DNA of 64,000 nucleotides from Phycisphaerae bacterium (GCA_029260075.1 JAJDDY010000076.1:1-64000); one strand, 5' to 3'; shown: positions 18,717-28,600, numbered from the stretch's first letter. Notes: generated by a model from the sequence alone, not told the origin. Made by a program: numbers and translations.

Positions 18717-19384
18717 ACCCGCTCAAAACCGGCCGGGCAGGCTACGTCCGAAGAAGCTCGCCATGCCGTAGGCATGTTGGGCATGCCTACGGAAACGAAC
18801 CCTTCGGGTGCGGACATTCGGATGTGCCTGTTGGGTTTTGCTCGTTGGCCGGGCGAGTCGATTGGACGGGGATGCCCCGTCGTCCTGGCATGACGCCGGT
18901 CTTCAAACATTCCCAACTCGTCGTCGGCGTGTTTTCCGTAGGCAGTCGCTCCTGCATCCACATCTGCTGCCGGAACCGGAACTTCCGGCCAGGCCGGTTG
19001 ATTATTCCGTAGGCGGCGCCGACTTCGCCCCGTATCCGAGTACGCGGCGGCATCGCCCTTCGGAACAACCGTCGCGCACCGTAGGCACGACGGGGCAAAC
19101 CTGATGATGCAGATCCTCGGCATGCGGACGCTCGCACACTCGAAGCACAGACGCATCCGAGCGGTCGGTCCGATCGAGGTCACTCCAACGTAGAGCAGGG
19201 AATTGTTCCGTAGGCGATGGATCCCCGCGCGGCAAGGTGTATGTGGGCGTGGGTTCGCGCGCTGCCGATCTTTGCGAGCGCTTCGTGTCTCGGCCCGGCG
19301 AGCCGCCGGGCATTCCGGCGACACCACTTCGACTGAATCGCCGGAGGGGCGGGGTCCCATCGCTCATAGCGAAAAGGAATAGCC
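18717..19384. other. Gap with six CCGTAGGC copies
   Basis: No supported gene. The octamer CCGTAGGC occurs at 18766, 18785 (reverse), 18936, 19007, 19079 and 19208, the densest cluster in the window. Most copies are preceded by TT. A CCGGCCAGGCC block at about 18984 recurs near 19606. Confidence 0.55.
18766..18792. repeat. Perfect 11-bp inverted repeat made of two CCGTAGGC motifs
   Basis: CCGTAGGCATG and CATGCCTACGG surround a TTGGG loop, 50 bp after the stop of the hypothetical gene ending at 18716. It shows that the dispersed octamer can be organised as a palindrome, like REP elements. Confidence 0.75.
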
Positions 19385-19561
19385 ATGAACGTCACACCGC
19401 AACTCGAATTCCGCGACGAGTCGATGCTCCTCGTCCTGTGTCGCAAGCCGTCACTACTTTGGACGGCTCGTCTTCCGGCTCCCGCGTCTTTTCAACTCGA
19501 TCTTACCGGTCGGACCATCTTTCGAGATTCTTCTGAGCGCAAATCAAGAGAACTTCCGTAG
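19385..19561 (+). CDS. Possible small protein (58 aa)
   Basis: A 58-codon frame (MNVTPQLEFRDESMLLVLCR at the start) with an AAGGAA ribosome site before the ATG. Its TAG stop is the central TAG of a CCGTAGGC copy. No family recognised; it may be chance. Confidence 0.3.
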   Translation: MNVTPQLEFRDESMLLVLCRKPSLLWTARLPAPASFQLDLTGRTIFRDSSERKSRELP

Positions 19562-19698
19562 GCAGGACGCCCCTCACTCTCAAAGCAAACGTCGGGACGA
19601 GTGTTCCCGGCCAGGCCAGTTGATGCCGGCCTGCTGACGCCGCCGCGATCGCCACGGCGTTCGCAAGCGGCAACCGGTGCGCTTTTGGAAAGGAGCAC

Positions 19699-21012
19699 AT
19701 GATGCCACGGAAGCATACGATATCGAAACCCCGGATTCCAACGAAGTCCCGTCGCACGCCCACGCCGTGCAAACGGGACAAACCGGAACCACGACCATCC
19801 CGGCCAAGAGGTCGTGGACGCCACGATCCGCGCAACGCGCCACCCCGCCGGAATACCAAGAAGGAGATCAACGGTATGTCCCTTCTGACGGGCGCCGGGG
19901 GCTTCGATATCGGCCTTGGGAATGCTGGAATCGTCACCCGCTGCGCCGTGGAGCGCGACCGCGACTGCTGTGCGACTATCAAACTCAACCGTCCAGAACT
20001 TCCGGTGTTGTCCCGGGACATCTGCGACGTCACCGCCGAAGACCTGCTTGCCGCCGCCAACCTCAAGAAAGGTCAGGTGGACATCATGTTCGGCGGGCCA
20101 CCATGCCAGTCGTTCAGCGACGCGGGGAAAGGGCATGGCTTCGACGACGAGCGCGCCAACGCGTTCATCGCTTTCCTCAACCTCATTGCGGCGATTATGC
20201 CCCGGTACGCGCTGATCGAGAACGTTCGGGGTCTTCTTTCCAAGCCGGGACCGGGTTATCCGTTCGCCGGCGGCGCCATGGTCTTCGTGATGAAGCGCCT
20301 GAAGGCGTGCGGATACCACGTGACGTTCACCCTTTACAACGCGGCCGACTACGGCGTCCCGCAAGGTCGAAAACGCGTCTTTCTCATCGCGTCGTTGGAC
20401 GGCGCATTGCCCCTCGTCTCGCCCACGCACTCGGAAAACGGCGCGGACGGACTGGCGCCGCGGCCAACCCTTGGGGACGCCATCGGCGGAATCGACTCGA
20501 CGAACATCCACGCTACCGGATTCTCCGAGAGGCTCATGCGCTACCTCCGGAAACTCAAGCCCGGTCAGAACTGGCGCGACCTTTCGCCGAAGGATCAGCG
20601 CGCCGCCATGGGCGCCGCGTACAACGCGACGTCGGGCGGGCGGTCGAGTTACTTCCGGCGTCTGGCCTGGGACAAGCCCAGCCCGACGTTGTTGACGTCT
20701 CCCACACAGAAGGCCACGCCGTTCTGCCACCCGGTCGAGGATCGCCCACTGAGTGTCGAGGAGTACGCGGCGATTCAGCAGTTCCCGGCGGATTGGCGAT
20801 TCGCCGGAAGCCTGGCAAGCGTCTACCGGCAAATCGGAAACGCCGTGCCGATCGGCATGGCCGAGGCGATCGGGCGACACATCGTGCGTTGGGACGCGAT
20901 GAGTGCCAGTGCCCGCGAACGTTTCGCCAAAGAATGCGCCGCGTCGGGGCACATGCAGCCGCGCAACTGCAGCCACGAACACTTCGAGGCGCTATCCAGC
21001 GAAGTCCACTGA
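19699..21012 (+). CDS. C5-cytosine DNA methyltransferase, third copy
   Basis: A 437-residue enzyme with a basic leader of about 55 residues (rich in Arg, Pro and Lys) followed by the C5-methyltransferase core: motif I (GAGGFDIGLGNAG), IV (GGPPCQSFSDAG with catalytic Cys), VI (ENV), VIII (QGRKRVFLIA), IX (LSVEEYAAIQQFP) and X (QIGNAVPIGM). The motif sequences differ enough from the other two C5 genes in the window to indicate separate acquisition rather than recent duplication. AAGGAG precedes the ATG. The ACG-rich C-terminus after motif X is about 45 residues. No endonuclease is adjacent. Confidence 0.92.
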   Translation: MMPRKHTISKPRIPTKSRRTPTPCKRDKPEPRPSRPRGRGRHDPRNAPPRRNTKKEINGMSLLTGAGGFDIGLGNAGIVTRCAVERDRDCCATIKLNRPELPVLSRDICDVTAEDLLAAANLKKGQVDIMFGGPPCQSFSDAGKGHGFDDERANAFIAFLNLIAAIMPRYALIENVRGLLSKPGPGYPFAGGAMVFVMKRLKACGYHVTFTLYNAADYGVPQGRKRVFLIASLDGALPLVSPTHSENGADGLAPRPTLGDAIGGIDSTNIHATGFSERLMRYLRKLKPGQNWRDLSPKDQRAAMGAAYNATSGGRSSYFRRLAWDKPSPTLLTSPTQKATPFCHPVEDRPLSVEEYAAIQQFPADWRFAGSLASVYRQIGNAVPIGMAEAIGRHIVRWDAMSASARERFAKECAASGHMQPRNCSHEHFEALSSEVH

Positions 21013-21091
21013 TGATCAAAGCGAGGAACGTAGAGGCCGCGCGGCGGTCGCGTTCAGGGTATGTACGAATCTACTTTTGAGGAGAGGAACA

Positions 21092-22054
21092 ATGAGTAAA
21101 CGTGACAAGAAAAAAGTGAACAAAGCGCGGTACGCGAATGCGAAAACGGCAAGAGACGCCGCGGCAGCGCCTTCGGAAACGGGGGCAAAGAAACAGCAGG
21201 TCTTCGTGACGTCCGACGGTCGAGTCATCGAGTGCGACGATCCGATGGCAGTTGTACGAGAACAAACACGTTTCGCGGATGCCGAGGTCAGGCCGTGGCA
21301 AGCGAAACTCGTACCGGGCGACTGTTTCTTCAAGGTCGTGAACGATCTCCCCATTTTCGGCGAGGTCTTGGAAGTCTATGATGAAACGCATGTAAGGCAC
21401 TTCCGATTGGCACGGTGCTTCTCGACGGCGTGTCCCGACGGAGAGCTTGGCGATATCCATGTCGCCGATGTGCGCGAGGAGATCACGCGGCGCGAGTTTG
21501 ACCGCGCGCAGCGCGTTGGCTGGGGTGGATTCATATGTGACGGTTTCGCGGATTCGGTTGGCGAGGAGTTCGGCGTCGAAGATGCCACTGCTGTCGCCAT
21601 TCTATCCGAAGCGGCGTCGATGCCTGATTGCGGCAAGAAGTCCATCGCTACCGTTGCGTTTCGCTGCCGTGTTCGTGCGTATCAAGTGTCGGGTGTGTTG
21701 AATCGCAGAGAGTGCGTTGGCAGGCACATCGTGCCATTCTTTGACCGCAATGTGCGGTATGTAATGAGAAGCGGGTACGAATCATTTTACTGGATGCTTG
21801 ATGGCTATGCGGATCATGCGGATATCGCCCAAGTCATCAAGACCGCGTACCGCGCCGCAGAGGGCCATGAAGTGCCAGAGGTGTATCTCTTGAATGTCGC
21901 TACCGGCAAGGCGAAGGCGCTTTCCGATGCCGCCGACCTCGATCGTGACCTTTGGGGACCGATCAGCGTTTTCGGCTTGACACGCTTTGAGATGATGGCT
22001 GTGTTTCCGTCGTGGCTGTTTGATGCGGTGTCGGCAAACGCCGCGTGGGACTAG
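21092..22054 (+). CDS. Hypothetical protein
   Basis: A 320-residue soluble protein with a Lys/Ala-rich N-terminal 35 residues and a mixed alpha/beta body (GWGGFICDGFADSVGEEFGV; YGVE-like turns; VYLLNVATGKAKALSDAAD). The start is fixed by GAGGAGAGG eight bases before the ATG. It lies 80 bp after the C5-methyltransferase gene on the same strand and may be cotranscribed. No family recognised. A stable hairpin follows it. Confidence 0.6.
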   Translation: MSKRDKKKVNKARYANAKTARDAAAAPSETGAKKQQVFVTSDGRVIECDDPMAVVREQTRFADAEVRPWQAKLVPGDCFFKVVNDLPIFGEVLEVYDETHVRHFRLARCFSTACPDGELGDIHVADVREEITRREFDRAQRVGWGGFICDGFADSVGEEFGVEDATAVAILSEAASMPDCGKKSIATVAFRCRVRAYQVSGVLNRRECVGRHIVPFFDRNVRYVMRSGYESFYWMLDGYADHADIAQVIKTAYRAAEGHEVPEVYLLNVATGKAKALSDAADLDRDLWGPISVFGLTRFEMMAVFPSWLFDAVSANAAWD

Positions 22055-22078
22055 ACCGCAGGTTCAGGATTGACGGGC

Positions 22079-22115
22079 GGTGCGTGGCCGAGTCGTATCG
22101 CGTCGGCCGCGCACC
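22079..22115 (+). terminator. Stable hairpin 25 nt after stop, no T-run
   Basis: GGTGCGTGGCCGA (22079-22091) can pair with TCGGCCGCGCACC (22103-22115), 13 bp including one U-G pair, around an 11-nt loop. It lacks a following T-run, so its role in termination is an inference from position. Confidence 0.45.
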
Positions 22116-22301
22116 GCGTTCCTGACGAAAGAGCAGCCCTCTGTGAATGCCACCGCAACTGATCCGATCGCCAAGTCGCGCGGACGACCTCATGCCTGCG
22201 AACCGGAAAGTCAATCGCGGAGATAGAACAGAGGGTGGACGGAACACTCCGCTCCACCCGGCTTCGGGCGGTTCCCGGACAACCAACGATAGGAGTTCAG
22301 C

Positions 22302-22673
22302 ATGGATGAAGACGGGATACGGGAATTGGCCTTCGTGGTCGGCAATCCGCAACAGCAGCCGCTGAGCACACTCAGTACAAGAGCTGCCGGATACGTCTTC
22401 GCGGGCGAAGACATCGAGGCGGAGACACTTGAGGACGTGTCCCGGTGGGCGGCGTCGGAGGCCGGCGATGAACTGATCCAGGAGTACAAGGGAAAGTTCG
22501 ACGCGCGGAAGGCCGCAATCGGACTGATCGCCGTGGAACAGAGTCTCATCATGGCGGGCAGCAACCTGACTGACCTCTGGCCTCTCAGGTACCTGCTGCG
22601 GGCCGTGGCCGAGTTTGTTGACCCATCGTACCTGTCGCCGCGGGACGACCGCGACGCCGAACTGGAGGATTGA
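22302..22673 (+). CDS. Hypothetical acidic helical protein
   Basis: A 123-residue acidic protein with long helices (FDARKAAIGLIAVEQSLIMA; WPLRYLLRAVAEFVDPSYL) and a very acidic C-terminus. AGGAG precedes the ATG. No family recognised; its size and composition fit a small phage or plasmid accessory protein. Confidence 0.55.
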   Translation: MDEDGIRELAFVVGNPQQQPLSTLSTRAAGYVFAGEDIEAETLEDVSRWAASEAGDELIQEYKGKFDARKAAIGLIAVEQSLIMAGSNLTDLWPLRYLLRAVAEFVDPSYLSPRDDRDAELED

Positions 22674-23402
22674 TGGTGGACCCTCATATGGGCTGTGACG
22701 AGGACATTCGCCTGCTTGCTGGACACGCAACCATGGCGGTGCGTCGCATGCCATACATCGTGCCGTGCCCTCCGGGCACGGCTCCTTCGAACGCATCCCC
22801 ACCGCCGAGGTCCGCCTTCCCGGTAATCCCGTGGCGCACTCGCTCAAATCCGCGCCAAGCCCTGACCGGCGATTGGGGCGATGGCCAGACCGGAACGCGG
22901 TGCCGCCAAGGGGAGGTTGGGGCGCCTCATCGCGTCGATGCCGCGTGGGAGGGACACCGCGCATAACGGCCGAGTCACTGGCGAGGAAATGGTCGTCGCG
23001 TTCGGCAACCACCTAGTCACCTGCCGCGCGGCCACGAAAGCGTCGCAGGCGAAACGTGCCGGATCACGTCGCCTCTCGGCGTGGCTTCCGAGCAGGGGCG
23101 AAAGGGGACGGGTGGTTCATCGGATGCCACGAACATGTCTCTCTCCGGCGCACCAACCGTAGCGCGCCTGCGTTCACGGAAGACAAACCACGCCACCTCC
23201 GAGTGCCTGGCCAGCCAGCGGGCGAAGTCGATCGTCTGATCCTCAGTACGCATGCGTATGCCCGCGAGGGGTTGGACTTTATTAACGCACGTACGTTGAA
23301 GTGGCTGACCGCGCGGCGGTGAAGGCGGAGCACGACGAAGCAGAACTAGGTGCGAAATATCGCAGTCGGCACGCTGCACCGGTCCGGCCTTCGGCTCGGC
23401 CG
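22674..23402. other. Gap without recognisable gene
   Basis: About 730 bp in which no frame on either strand has both a ribosome site and a believable composition. It is downstream of two convergent genes. No CCGTAGGC copy here. Confidence 0.4.
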
Positions 23403-24146
23403 TCAGGAGTCCACCCGCTCCAGCCGTTGACTTGCCACGTCGCAGTACCGCGTCTCCTTCTCGATCAGGATGAACCTTCGGCCCAACCGTTTGCACGCGA
23501 CGCCGGTTGTCCCCGACCCCGCGAACGGATCCAGAATCAGGTCATCTTCCTGGCGCGAGTAGACGCGGATCGCCCACAGAGGAAGTTCGGTCGGGAACGC
23601 GGCGCAGTGGCTGTCGAGTCGTGCCGACGACGTCCAGTCGTCGCCGATGACGCCCCTTTGGGAGAGCTTCCTGTCGTTGACGAATTCGACCTTCGACCCG
23701 TTTCTTTTCCTGAACGTCCAGACGTGCTCATAGTCGAAGACGGGCCTGGGATGGCTGTTGCACACGAAGGGTATCCCCATCCTGGCGAACCGCTTACTCC
23801 AGATGCGCGTGGCCTGAAGGTCCATCCCCGCCGTCTCGACGCCCCATTTGAAGTAGTTCACGGTCGCGGGATAGCAGGCAGGTATGTCGGCGGCGTAGAA
23901 TCGGTTTCCCGAGTTGAAGTAGTCCCCGAAGTTGACGACGGCGTACCCGCCGGGCTTGAGCACCCGGCACCACTCCATGAAGGACGCTTCCATCAAACGG
24001 CCGTATTCGCAGGAAGTCGCAGTGCGTTCGTACTCCTTCCCGACGAAGTACGGCGGGGACGTGACAATCAGGTCGATTCCGTCGTCTTCGATGTTCTTCA
24101 ACACGTCCAGGCAATCTCCCTGGTACAATCTGTTCTCCGCCAGCAT
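23403..24146 (-). CDS. Site-specific N4-cytosine or N6-adenine DNA methyltransferase
   Basis: A 247-residue compact methylase of the beta class: the catalytic [11 protein letters not shown] lies near residue 30 and the SAM-binding [19 protein letters not shown] near residue 205, i.e. the motif IV before motif I order of this class. N-terminus [13 protein letters not shown] is the usual beginning. GGGGAG lies upstream of the ATG at 24146. Enzymes of this size are often phage or orphan methylases. Which base is methylated cannot be decided from the motif. Confidence 0.9.
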   Translation of the reverse strand: MLAENRLYQGDCLDVLKNIEDDGIDLIVTSPPYFVGKEYERTATSCEYGRLMEASFMEWCRVLKPGGYAVVNFGDYFNSGNRFYAADIPACYPATVNYFKWGVETAGMDLQATRIWSKRFARMGIPFVCNSHPRPVFDYEHVWTFRKRNGSKVEFVNDRKLSQRGVIGDDWTSSARLDSHCAAFPTELPLWAIRVYSRQEDDLILDPFAGSGTTGVACKRLGRRFILIEKETRYCDVASQRLERVDS

Positions 24147-24746
24147 TGGATGGCTCCCCTTGACAACGGTTGCCCGTGGCCCATTGCCACGTGTACACCC
24201 CGCTGTGCCGGCGGCGCGGTCTGCCTACGGAGTTTGCTCATCAAGAGATGGGAAGGAACGCGGTGGGCCGGGAGCGGCACCGTGGTCCGGGGGGATGCAC
24301 GGCTCGCAGGGGCGGGCTGGAGCGAGGGTGGCGGCTCTTCCTCTGCTTGGATGTGCCGGCCTCCAGTGTCTTATGGGTCCCTTCAGCTCCCGGGCTTCGC
24401 GCGAAGCCGCACCTATTTCGGGATGTCCTGCGCCGTGCGTAGTCCGGGATGTCCGGTCCCCGCCTACGGCTTGGCCGTCGAATCGGGACTCGAAACCGCA
24501 GGCGGGAATGCCCGGCATGTTTGCCCGCTCGGCATATGTGGCCTTGCTCAACCACATCGCGCGAGACCTGCTGCCAGCATCGCGCGAGACCTGCTGCCAG
24601 CAATTCGTTCGCTCGGCAGGTCGTCGGATGGGCGTTGGCTAAAAAGTAACTCAACAAGAATGGGTATATTGAGAGGTGGGAAGGACATCCCGTCCCACTC
24701 GACGCCGGACGGTTCTCCGGCGCCCCTGCGGGGGAAGGAGTGCGCT
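24147..24746. other. Gap with repeats
   Basis: No gene seen. Two reverse copies of CCGTAGGC (24223-24230, 24462-24469) and the 23-bp tandem duplication lie here. The right end holds GGGGAAGGAG, the ribosome site of the DUF5131 gene. Confidence 0.5.
24555..24600 (+). repeat. Two perfect tandem copies of a 23-bp unit
   Basis: The unit begins CATCGCGCGAGACCTGCTGC and is repeated exactly, at 24555-24577 and 24578-24600. With only two contiguous copies and no spacer it is a tandem duplication, not a CRISPR. Confidence 0.85.
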
Positions 24747-25451
24747 ATGGGCGATTCAGCGATCGAATGGACAGAGAAGACATGGAATCCGGTGACGGGC
24801 TGCACGAAGGTCAGTCCGGGATGCAAGAACTGCTATGCCGAGACCCTGACGCGGCGGCTGACGGCGATGGGACAGGCGAAGTACGCCAACCGGTTCGCGC
24901 TGACCGTTCACGAGAATTCGCTTGCGGAACCGCTGCGGTGGAAACAGCCGCAACTTATTTTCGTGAACTCGATGAGTGACCTCTTCCACGAGGACGTTCC
25001 CATGGACTTCATCCAGCGGGCGCTTGACGTGATGCACCAGGCCCACTGGCACCGGTTCCAGATTCTGACGAAGCGGTCGGAGAGGGTATTCCTGCTTGAT
25101 GGTGACATCGACTGGCCGTCCAACGTATGGATGGGCGTTAGCGTGGAGGACAACGATAACCTGTTTCGTATCGATCATCTCCGCGCCACGACGGCGAAGG
25201 TCAAGTTCCTGTCGCTTGAACCACTCCTCGGGCCGCTACCGGATCTCAGCCTGGACGGCATCGACTGGGTCATCGTCGGGGGCGAGTCGGGGCCTGGCGC
25301 GCGGCCGATGGCTGAGTCCCGGGTGACGGACATTCGTGACGTCTGCGTAGCGAAAGGCGTTCCGTTCTTCTTCAAGCAATGGGGCGGGGTGAACAAGAAG
25401 CGGAACGGGCGGGATCTCGAAGGTCGCGTTTGGGACGAGATGCCGGAGTGA
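24747..25451 (+). CDS. Phage Gp37/Gp68-type protein (DUF5131), radical-SAM-like
   Basis: A 234-residue protein starting [20 protein letters not shown] and then CKNCYAE, the conserved Cys cluster of the phage Gp37Gp68/DUF5131 family, which resembles a radical-SAM-type iron-sulphur motif. Other family blocks are [31 protein letters not shown] and [14 protein letters not shown]. Biochemical role is not established; the gene is common in phages and mobile elements. A strong ribosome site (GGGGAAGGAG) sets the start. It is the last gene of the methylase-rich block. Confidence 0.88.
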   Translation: MGDSAIEWTEKTWNPVTGCTKVSPGCKNCYAETLTRRLTAMGQAKYANRFALTVHENSLAEPLRWKQPQLIFVNSMSDLFHEDVPMDFIQRALDVMHQAHWHRFQILTKRSERVFLLDGDIDWPSNVWMGVSVEDNDNLFRIDHLRATTAKVKFLSLEPLLGPLPDLSLDGIDWVIVGGESGPGARPMAESRVTDIRDVCVAKGVPFFFKQWGGVNKKRNGRDLEGRVWDEMPE

Positions 25452-25671
25452 GGTGCGTAGGGATAGGCAATCTGGCCTACGGATTCGTTCGGCCACGACG
25501 CGCACTCGGCGGACATCGGTTACCGGGTGCGCGTCGCACACCCTGTGAAGCGAACGGCATGAAGTCTCGCCAAGTTTCGACCGGGACGCCGTAAGCAATT
25601 GCCGCGATGTTTGGCGTAGCGACTCCGCCCGGACATACGGACACGGCATACTGGTTGCACGCGAAAGGCCG

Positions 25672-27141
25672 TCAGGCCAGCGACCTCAACCACCCCATCA
25701 CCGCCCAAGTCGCCTCCAGATCCTCGCGGTTGTAGTCGAGGATCTCCTGCATGATTTCCTCGCGGTCGGACTCGTCGTCGGTCTCAACGGCCTCGATGTA
25801 GCGGGCGATCGACCAGTCACCGCCGTACTCGTCGAGCGTGCGCCGGTAGTCGGCGCGCCGCTCGACCACTTTCAGGCTGTAGCTTGGGTCCGGGAGCACG
25901 ACGGCGTCGCGGGTAACAGGGAGCAGATCGACGCAGTTGCGGAGTACGCGCTGTGCCAGGCCTGAGACGTCCCCGTACCGCTCGATGTATGTTCTTATCT
26001 TGGACGTCTCGTAGTGGTGCCAGTGGATGAAGGGGATGTCGCCGTAGGCCTCGAAGATGGCGCCGGACTGCTCCAGGAAATCCAGCCAACCCCGGCGATC
26101 TCCGTCGGGACCGAATGCGGCGACCGCGGCCTGATACTCGCCGGAGTTCGCGCCGAAGACCTGCGTGCCCCACAGGTAGACCTTGTCGAACTCGTCCAAC
26201 TGTGGCGGCACGCCTTCAAGATCAAACATCACGTAGTGGTCTGCGACGGGCAGCGCGGGCGGGAAGAGGACCGTCATGCTGTTGGATGCGGTCGCCCGTG
26301 CTTGCTCAAGGATGCGACCCGCCTTACGACCGACCCTCTGACTTCGACTCCCCCACGGCCGCGTGAACGCCGCGAGCGTTGTCTCGTCGAACCGGTCGAG
26401 CAACTGTTCGGGTGTCGCAGCGCCGTCGCGCCTGAGTGCCCGGACCAGCCCCTGATCCACGCCATAGACAAGCGCCACGTCGCTGCGGTTCTCGGCCTCC
26501 GTCCAGCACCGCTTGCGGAATCCGCATGCCTGGCACTTCGACCAGCCCACAGGCGAGTACGGTGGCGCGTCCAGGAGTGTCGTTCTCTTAATTTCCTGAA
26601 GCGCGCGAATGGCACGATCCCCACCGTCGTACGGAACTTCGACGATCGAGGAGTCGCCGAGAACGACCTCCAGCGCGATCGGCGGCGTGCCGATCGTCTG
26701 CTCGAACAGCCAGCCGTAGATTTCAAGCTGGCGGAGGATTTCAGGGTGATGTTCCTCATCCGCGTGGAGCGAGAGCTTGCAGTCGCGGACGCGGTAACCG
26801 GCGCCGTCACGGATCAGAAAGTCCGGGATGCCAACAACCCGCACGTCTGTACCGTCTATCTGAATCGTACTTTGGAAGACAGGTTGATAGAGAGTGTGCT
26901 CGCCGAGTTCGATGAGTTCGCGCGTGCGATCGATCCGCTCCTCGAACGTCCCCTCGCTCAGTTCCGTAACGTCACCTAGTTCCGCCAGATGGCTGGACTC
27001 GTGTCGTTGACCGAGACGCACCAACACCTGCTGGTACGCGCCCGGCTCCGCTTGCGGCTCACCGTGCGCGAGCAGCCACGGTCGCAGTTCGCAGAGGGAA
27101 GGGCAATGGTGGGAATAAATTGTCGCGGCGGACAGGTCCAC
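25672..27141 (-). CDS. TM0106-family RecB-like nuclease with RNase-H-like domain
   Basis: A 489-residue protein with the two-domain layout of the TM0106 RecB-like family. The N-terminal 230 residues form a PD-(D/E)xK nuclease (GIPDFLIRDG ... YRVRDCKLS around residues 103-123) with a Cys at residue 13 and a CQACGFRKRC cluster near 205-214 that could hold an iron-sulphur cluster as in Cas4/AddB. The C-terminal part begins VMFDLEG and ends YNREDLEATW, the DEDD-type RNase-H-like fold. It should cut nucleic acids; the true role is unknown. Gene convergent with the DUF5131 gene. Confidence 0.85.
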   Translation of the reverse strand: MDLSAATIYSHHCPSLCELRPWLLAHGEPQAEPGAYQQVLVRLGQRHESSHLAELGDVTELSEGTFEERIDRTRELIELGEHTLYQPVFQSTIQIDGTDVRVVGIPDFLIRDGAGYRVRDCKLSLHADEEHHPEILRQLEIYGWLFEQTIGTPPIALEVVLGDSSIVEVPYDGGDRAIRALQEIKRTTLLDAPPYSPVGWSKCQACGFRKRCWTEAENRSDVALVYGVDQGLVRALRRDGAATPEQLLDRFDETTLAAFTRPWGSRSQRVGRKAGRILEQARATASNSMTVLFPPALPVADHYVMFDLEGVPPQLDEFDKVYLWGTQVFGANSGEYQAAVAAFGPDGDRRGWLDFLEQSGAIFEAYGDIPFIHWHHYETSKIRTYIERYGDVSGLAQRVLRNCVDLLPVTRDAVVLPDPSYSLKVVERRADYRRTLDEYGGDWSIARYIEAVETDDESDREEIMQEILDYNREDLEATWAVMGWLRSLA

Positions 27142-27259
27142 TTCCCGGTCTCCAATGGATTTCTTCGCCCAAGGCCCACCACTACCGAACCGATTCCGTT
27201 CGGAACAAACGACGTACTGACGTCACATTGCCTAGAGCGTAACAATCGGTTGGCTCCGC

Positions 27260-28402
27260 CTACGCCGGCGTCAGTTTCGCCGGTTCTTCCAAAACCTTGA
27301 GGATCGCCTTCGCGCAGTAGACCCGATCGCGTTGCGCGTCGCCGACCTCTTCAAGAATCGCAGCGTCCTGCAACTTCCTGATCGCCCGTTGTGCGGTCGT
27401 GAAGGCGACCTCCAACTGCTCGGCGGCCTGTGTCGCTGTCACGAACGGATTCGCTGCGAGCAAGTCCAGCAGCAACGCGGGGGTCTTTGAGGACGCCCCG
27501 GCGACTTTCATGCGCCACGTCTCCAGGAGTTGGTTGATTCGTTGCGCCCGGCTCACGGCGTCCTCCGACTGACGTGCGACACCGTTTAAGAAATACTCGA
27601 GCCATGCCTCCCATTCGCCGTGGAGGCTGACGTCCAGGAGACGCTCGTAGTAGTCGCGGCGTGTCGCCTCGAAGAACGCACTCAAATACAACAACGGCGT
27701 CGGTAGGATGTCGCGCTCCACCAGAAGCAGCGTTATCAGCAACCTCCCAACCCGACCGTTTCCGTCGAGGAATGGGTGGATTGCCTCGAACTGATAGTGG
27801 ATGTACGCGGCGTGAATCAGCGGTGGCAGACTTCTCTCTCGAAGCGACCGTTCCCAATCGCCCAAGCAATTCATAAGTTCTTCGGGTGGTGGCGGGACGT
27901 ATGTGGCGTTGGCCAAGGTACATCCGGGTGGACCGATCCAGTTCTGCGTTCGGCGGAACTCGCCCGGTGTGGCGTGGCCACCCCTCACTCCTTCCATCAG
28001 GACGCCGTGCAGCTCTTTGACCATTCGGAGGGACAGCGGAAGCTCGGGCAATCTTTGCAGACCATGCTCCAGTGCGGCGACATAGTTACCGACTTCTCGA
28101 AGGTCGTCCGGGCTTCGATTGACGGCGGCACCGGCCTCGGCCGCCAGAAGCTCACCCAAGGTAGCCTGCGTTCCTTCGATGCGACTGGAAAGTACCGCCT
28201 CGCGTCTCACGAAAGGACGCATCAGCAAGTGTGGGTTCGGCAAACGCGCACCCTCGCCCGCGAGGCGGCCGATCAGGCGGTCGGCGTCCGAGAGGGCGCC
28301 GACGATTCTGGGTGACCAATCGAGGGCTGGTGGCAGCGGGTTCGGCACGAACGCCGAGTACCCGGCCGAGCAACGAACTTGCCTTCCAGATGCTTCTGCC
28401 AT
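27260..28402 (-). CDS. Fic-family AMP-transferase-like protein
   Basis: A 380-residue Fic protein. The catalytic motif HPFLDGNGRVGR is at about residues 209-220 and is complete (His, Asp, Gly-Asn-Gly, Arg). An N-terminal inhibitory helix with SSRIEGT at about 72-78 matches the S/T-xxx-E-G/N motif of class II, self-inhibited Fic proteins. A C-terminal winged-helix (LAANPFVTATQAAEQLEVAF; TTAQRAIRKLQDAAIL) follows, as in the Fic/DOC 'DUF4172-like plus HTH' family. It probably transfers AMP to proteins. ATG at 28402 is preferred; a TTG at 28441 in the same frame is possible. Confidence 0.9.
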   Translation of the reverse strand: MAEASGRQVRCSAGYSAFVPNPLPPALDWSPRIVGALSDADRLIGRLAGEGARLPNPHLLMRPFVRREAVLSSRIEGTQATLGELLAAEAGAAVNRSPDDLREVGNYVAALEHGLQRLPELPLSLRMVKELHGVLMEGVRGGHATPGEFRRTQNWIGPPGCTLANATYVPPPPEELMNCLGDWERSLRERSLPPLIHAAYIHYQFEAIHPFLDGNGRVGRLLITLLLVERDILPTPLLYLSAFFEATRRDYYERLLDVSLHGEWEAWLEYFLNGVARQSEDAVSRAQRINQLLETWRMKVAGASSKTPALLLDLLAANPFVTATQAAEQLEVAFTTAQRAIRKLQDAAILEEVGDAQRDRVYCAKAILKVLEEPAKLTPA

Positions 28403-28600
28403 GATGCCAGCGATCCTGACGGGGAGCGGCGGCGAAAACAAGACACCACGCTATTAGCGAAATCGTAGCGAATCGCAAACACTCTGTCAATCCGCTATCG
28501 AGCGGTCCAACGTGTGAGCGGCAGCCGAGAACGTCGGTTTGCCACCAACCACGCCCCGGCAACGCGATCCAATGCAGAGTTTTCGGACTCCCTGATCCAG

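Noticed and set aside
19492-20982. Minus-strand frame of nearly 500 codons
   Set aside because: Antisense to the C5 methyltransferase gene with all motifs; composition (Arg/Gly/Val-rich) is that of a shadow in GC-rich DNA.
24555-24600. Possible CRISPR repeat
   Set aside because: Only two adjacent copies and no spacer; it is a tandem duplication.
23301-24746. Long N-terminal extension of the DUF5131 gene
   Set aside because: Lies antisense to the methylase gene at 23403-24146, and a strong ribosome site marks the ATG at 24747.
26042-26049. CCGTAGGC copy inside the TM0106-like gene
   Set aside because: It is within coding sequence (EAYGDIP region), so its presence can be explained by the protein; the same holds for 28824-28831 in the XRE gene.
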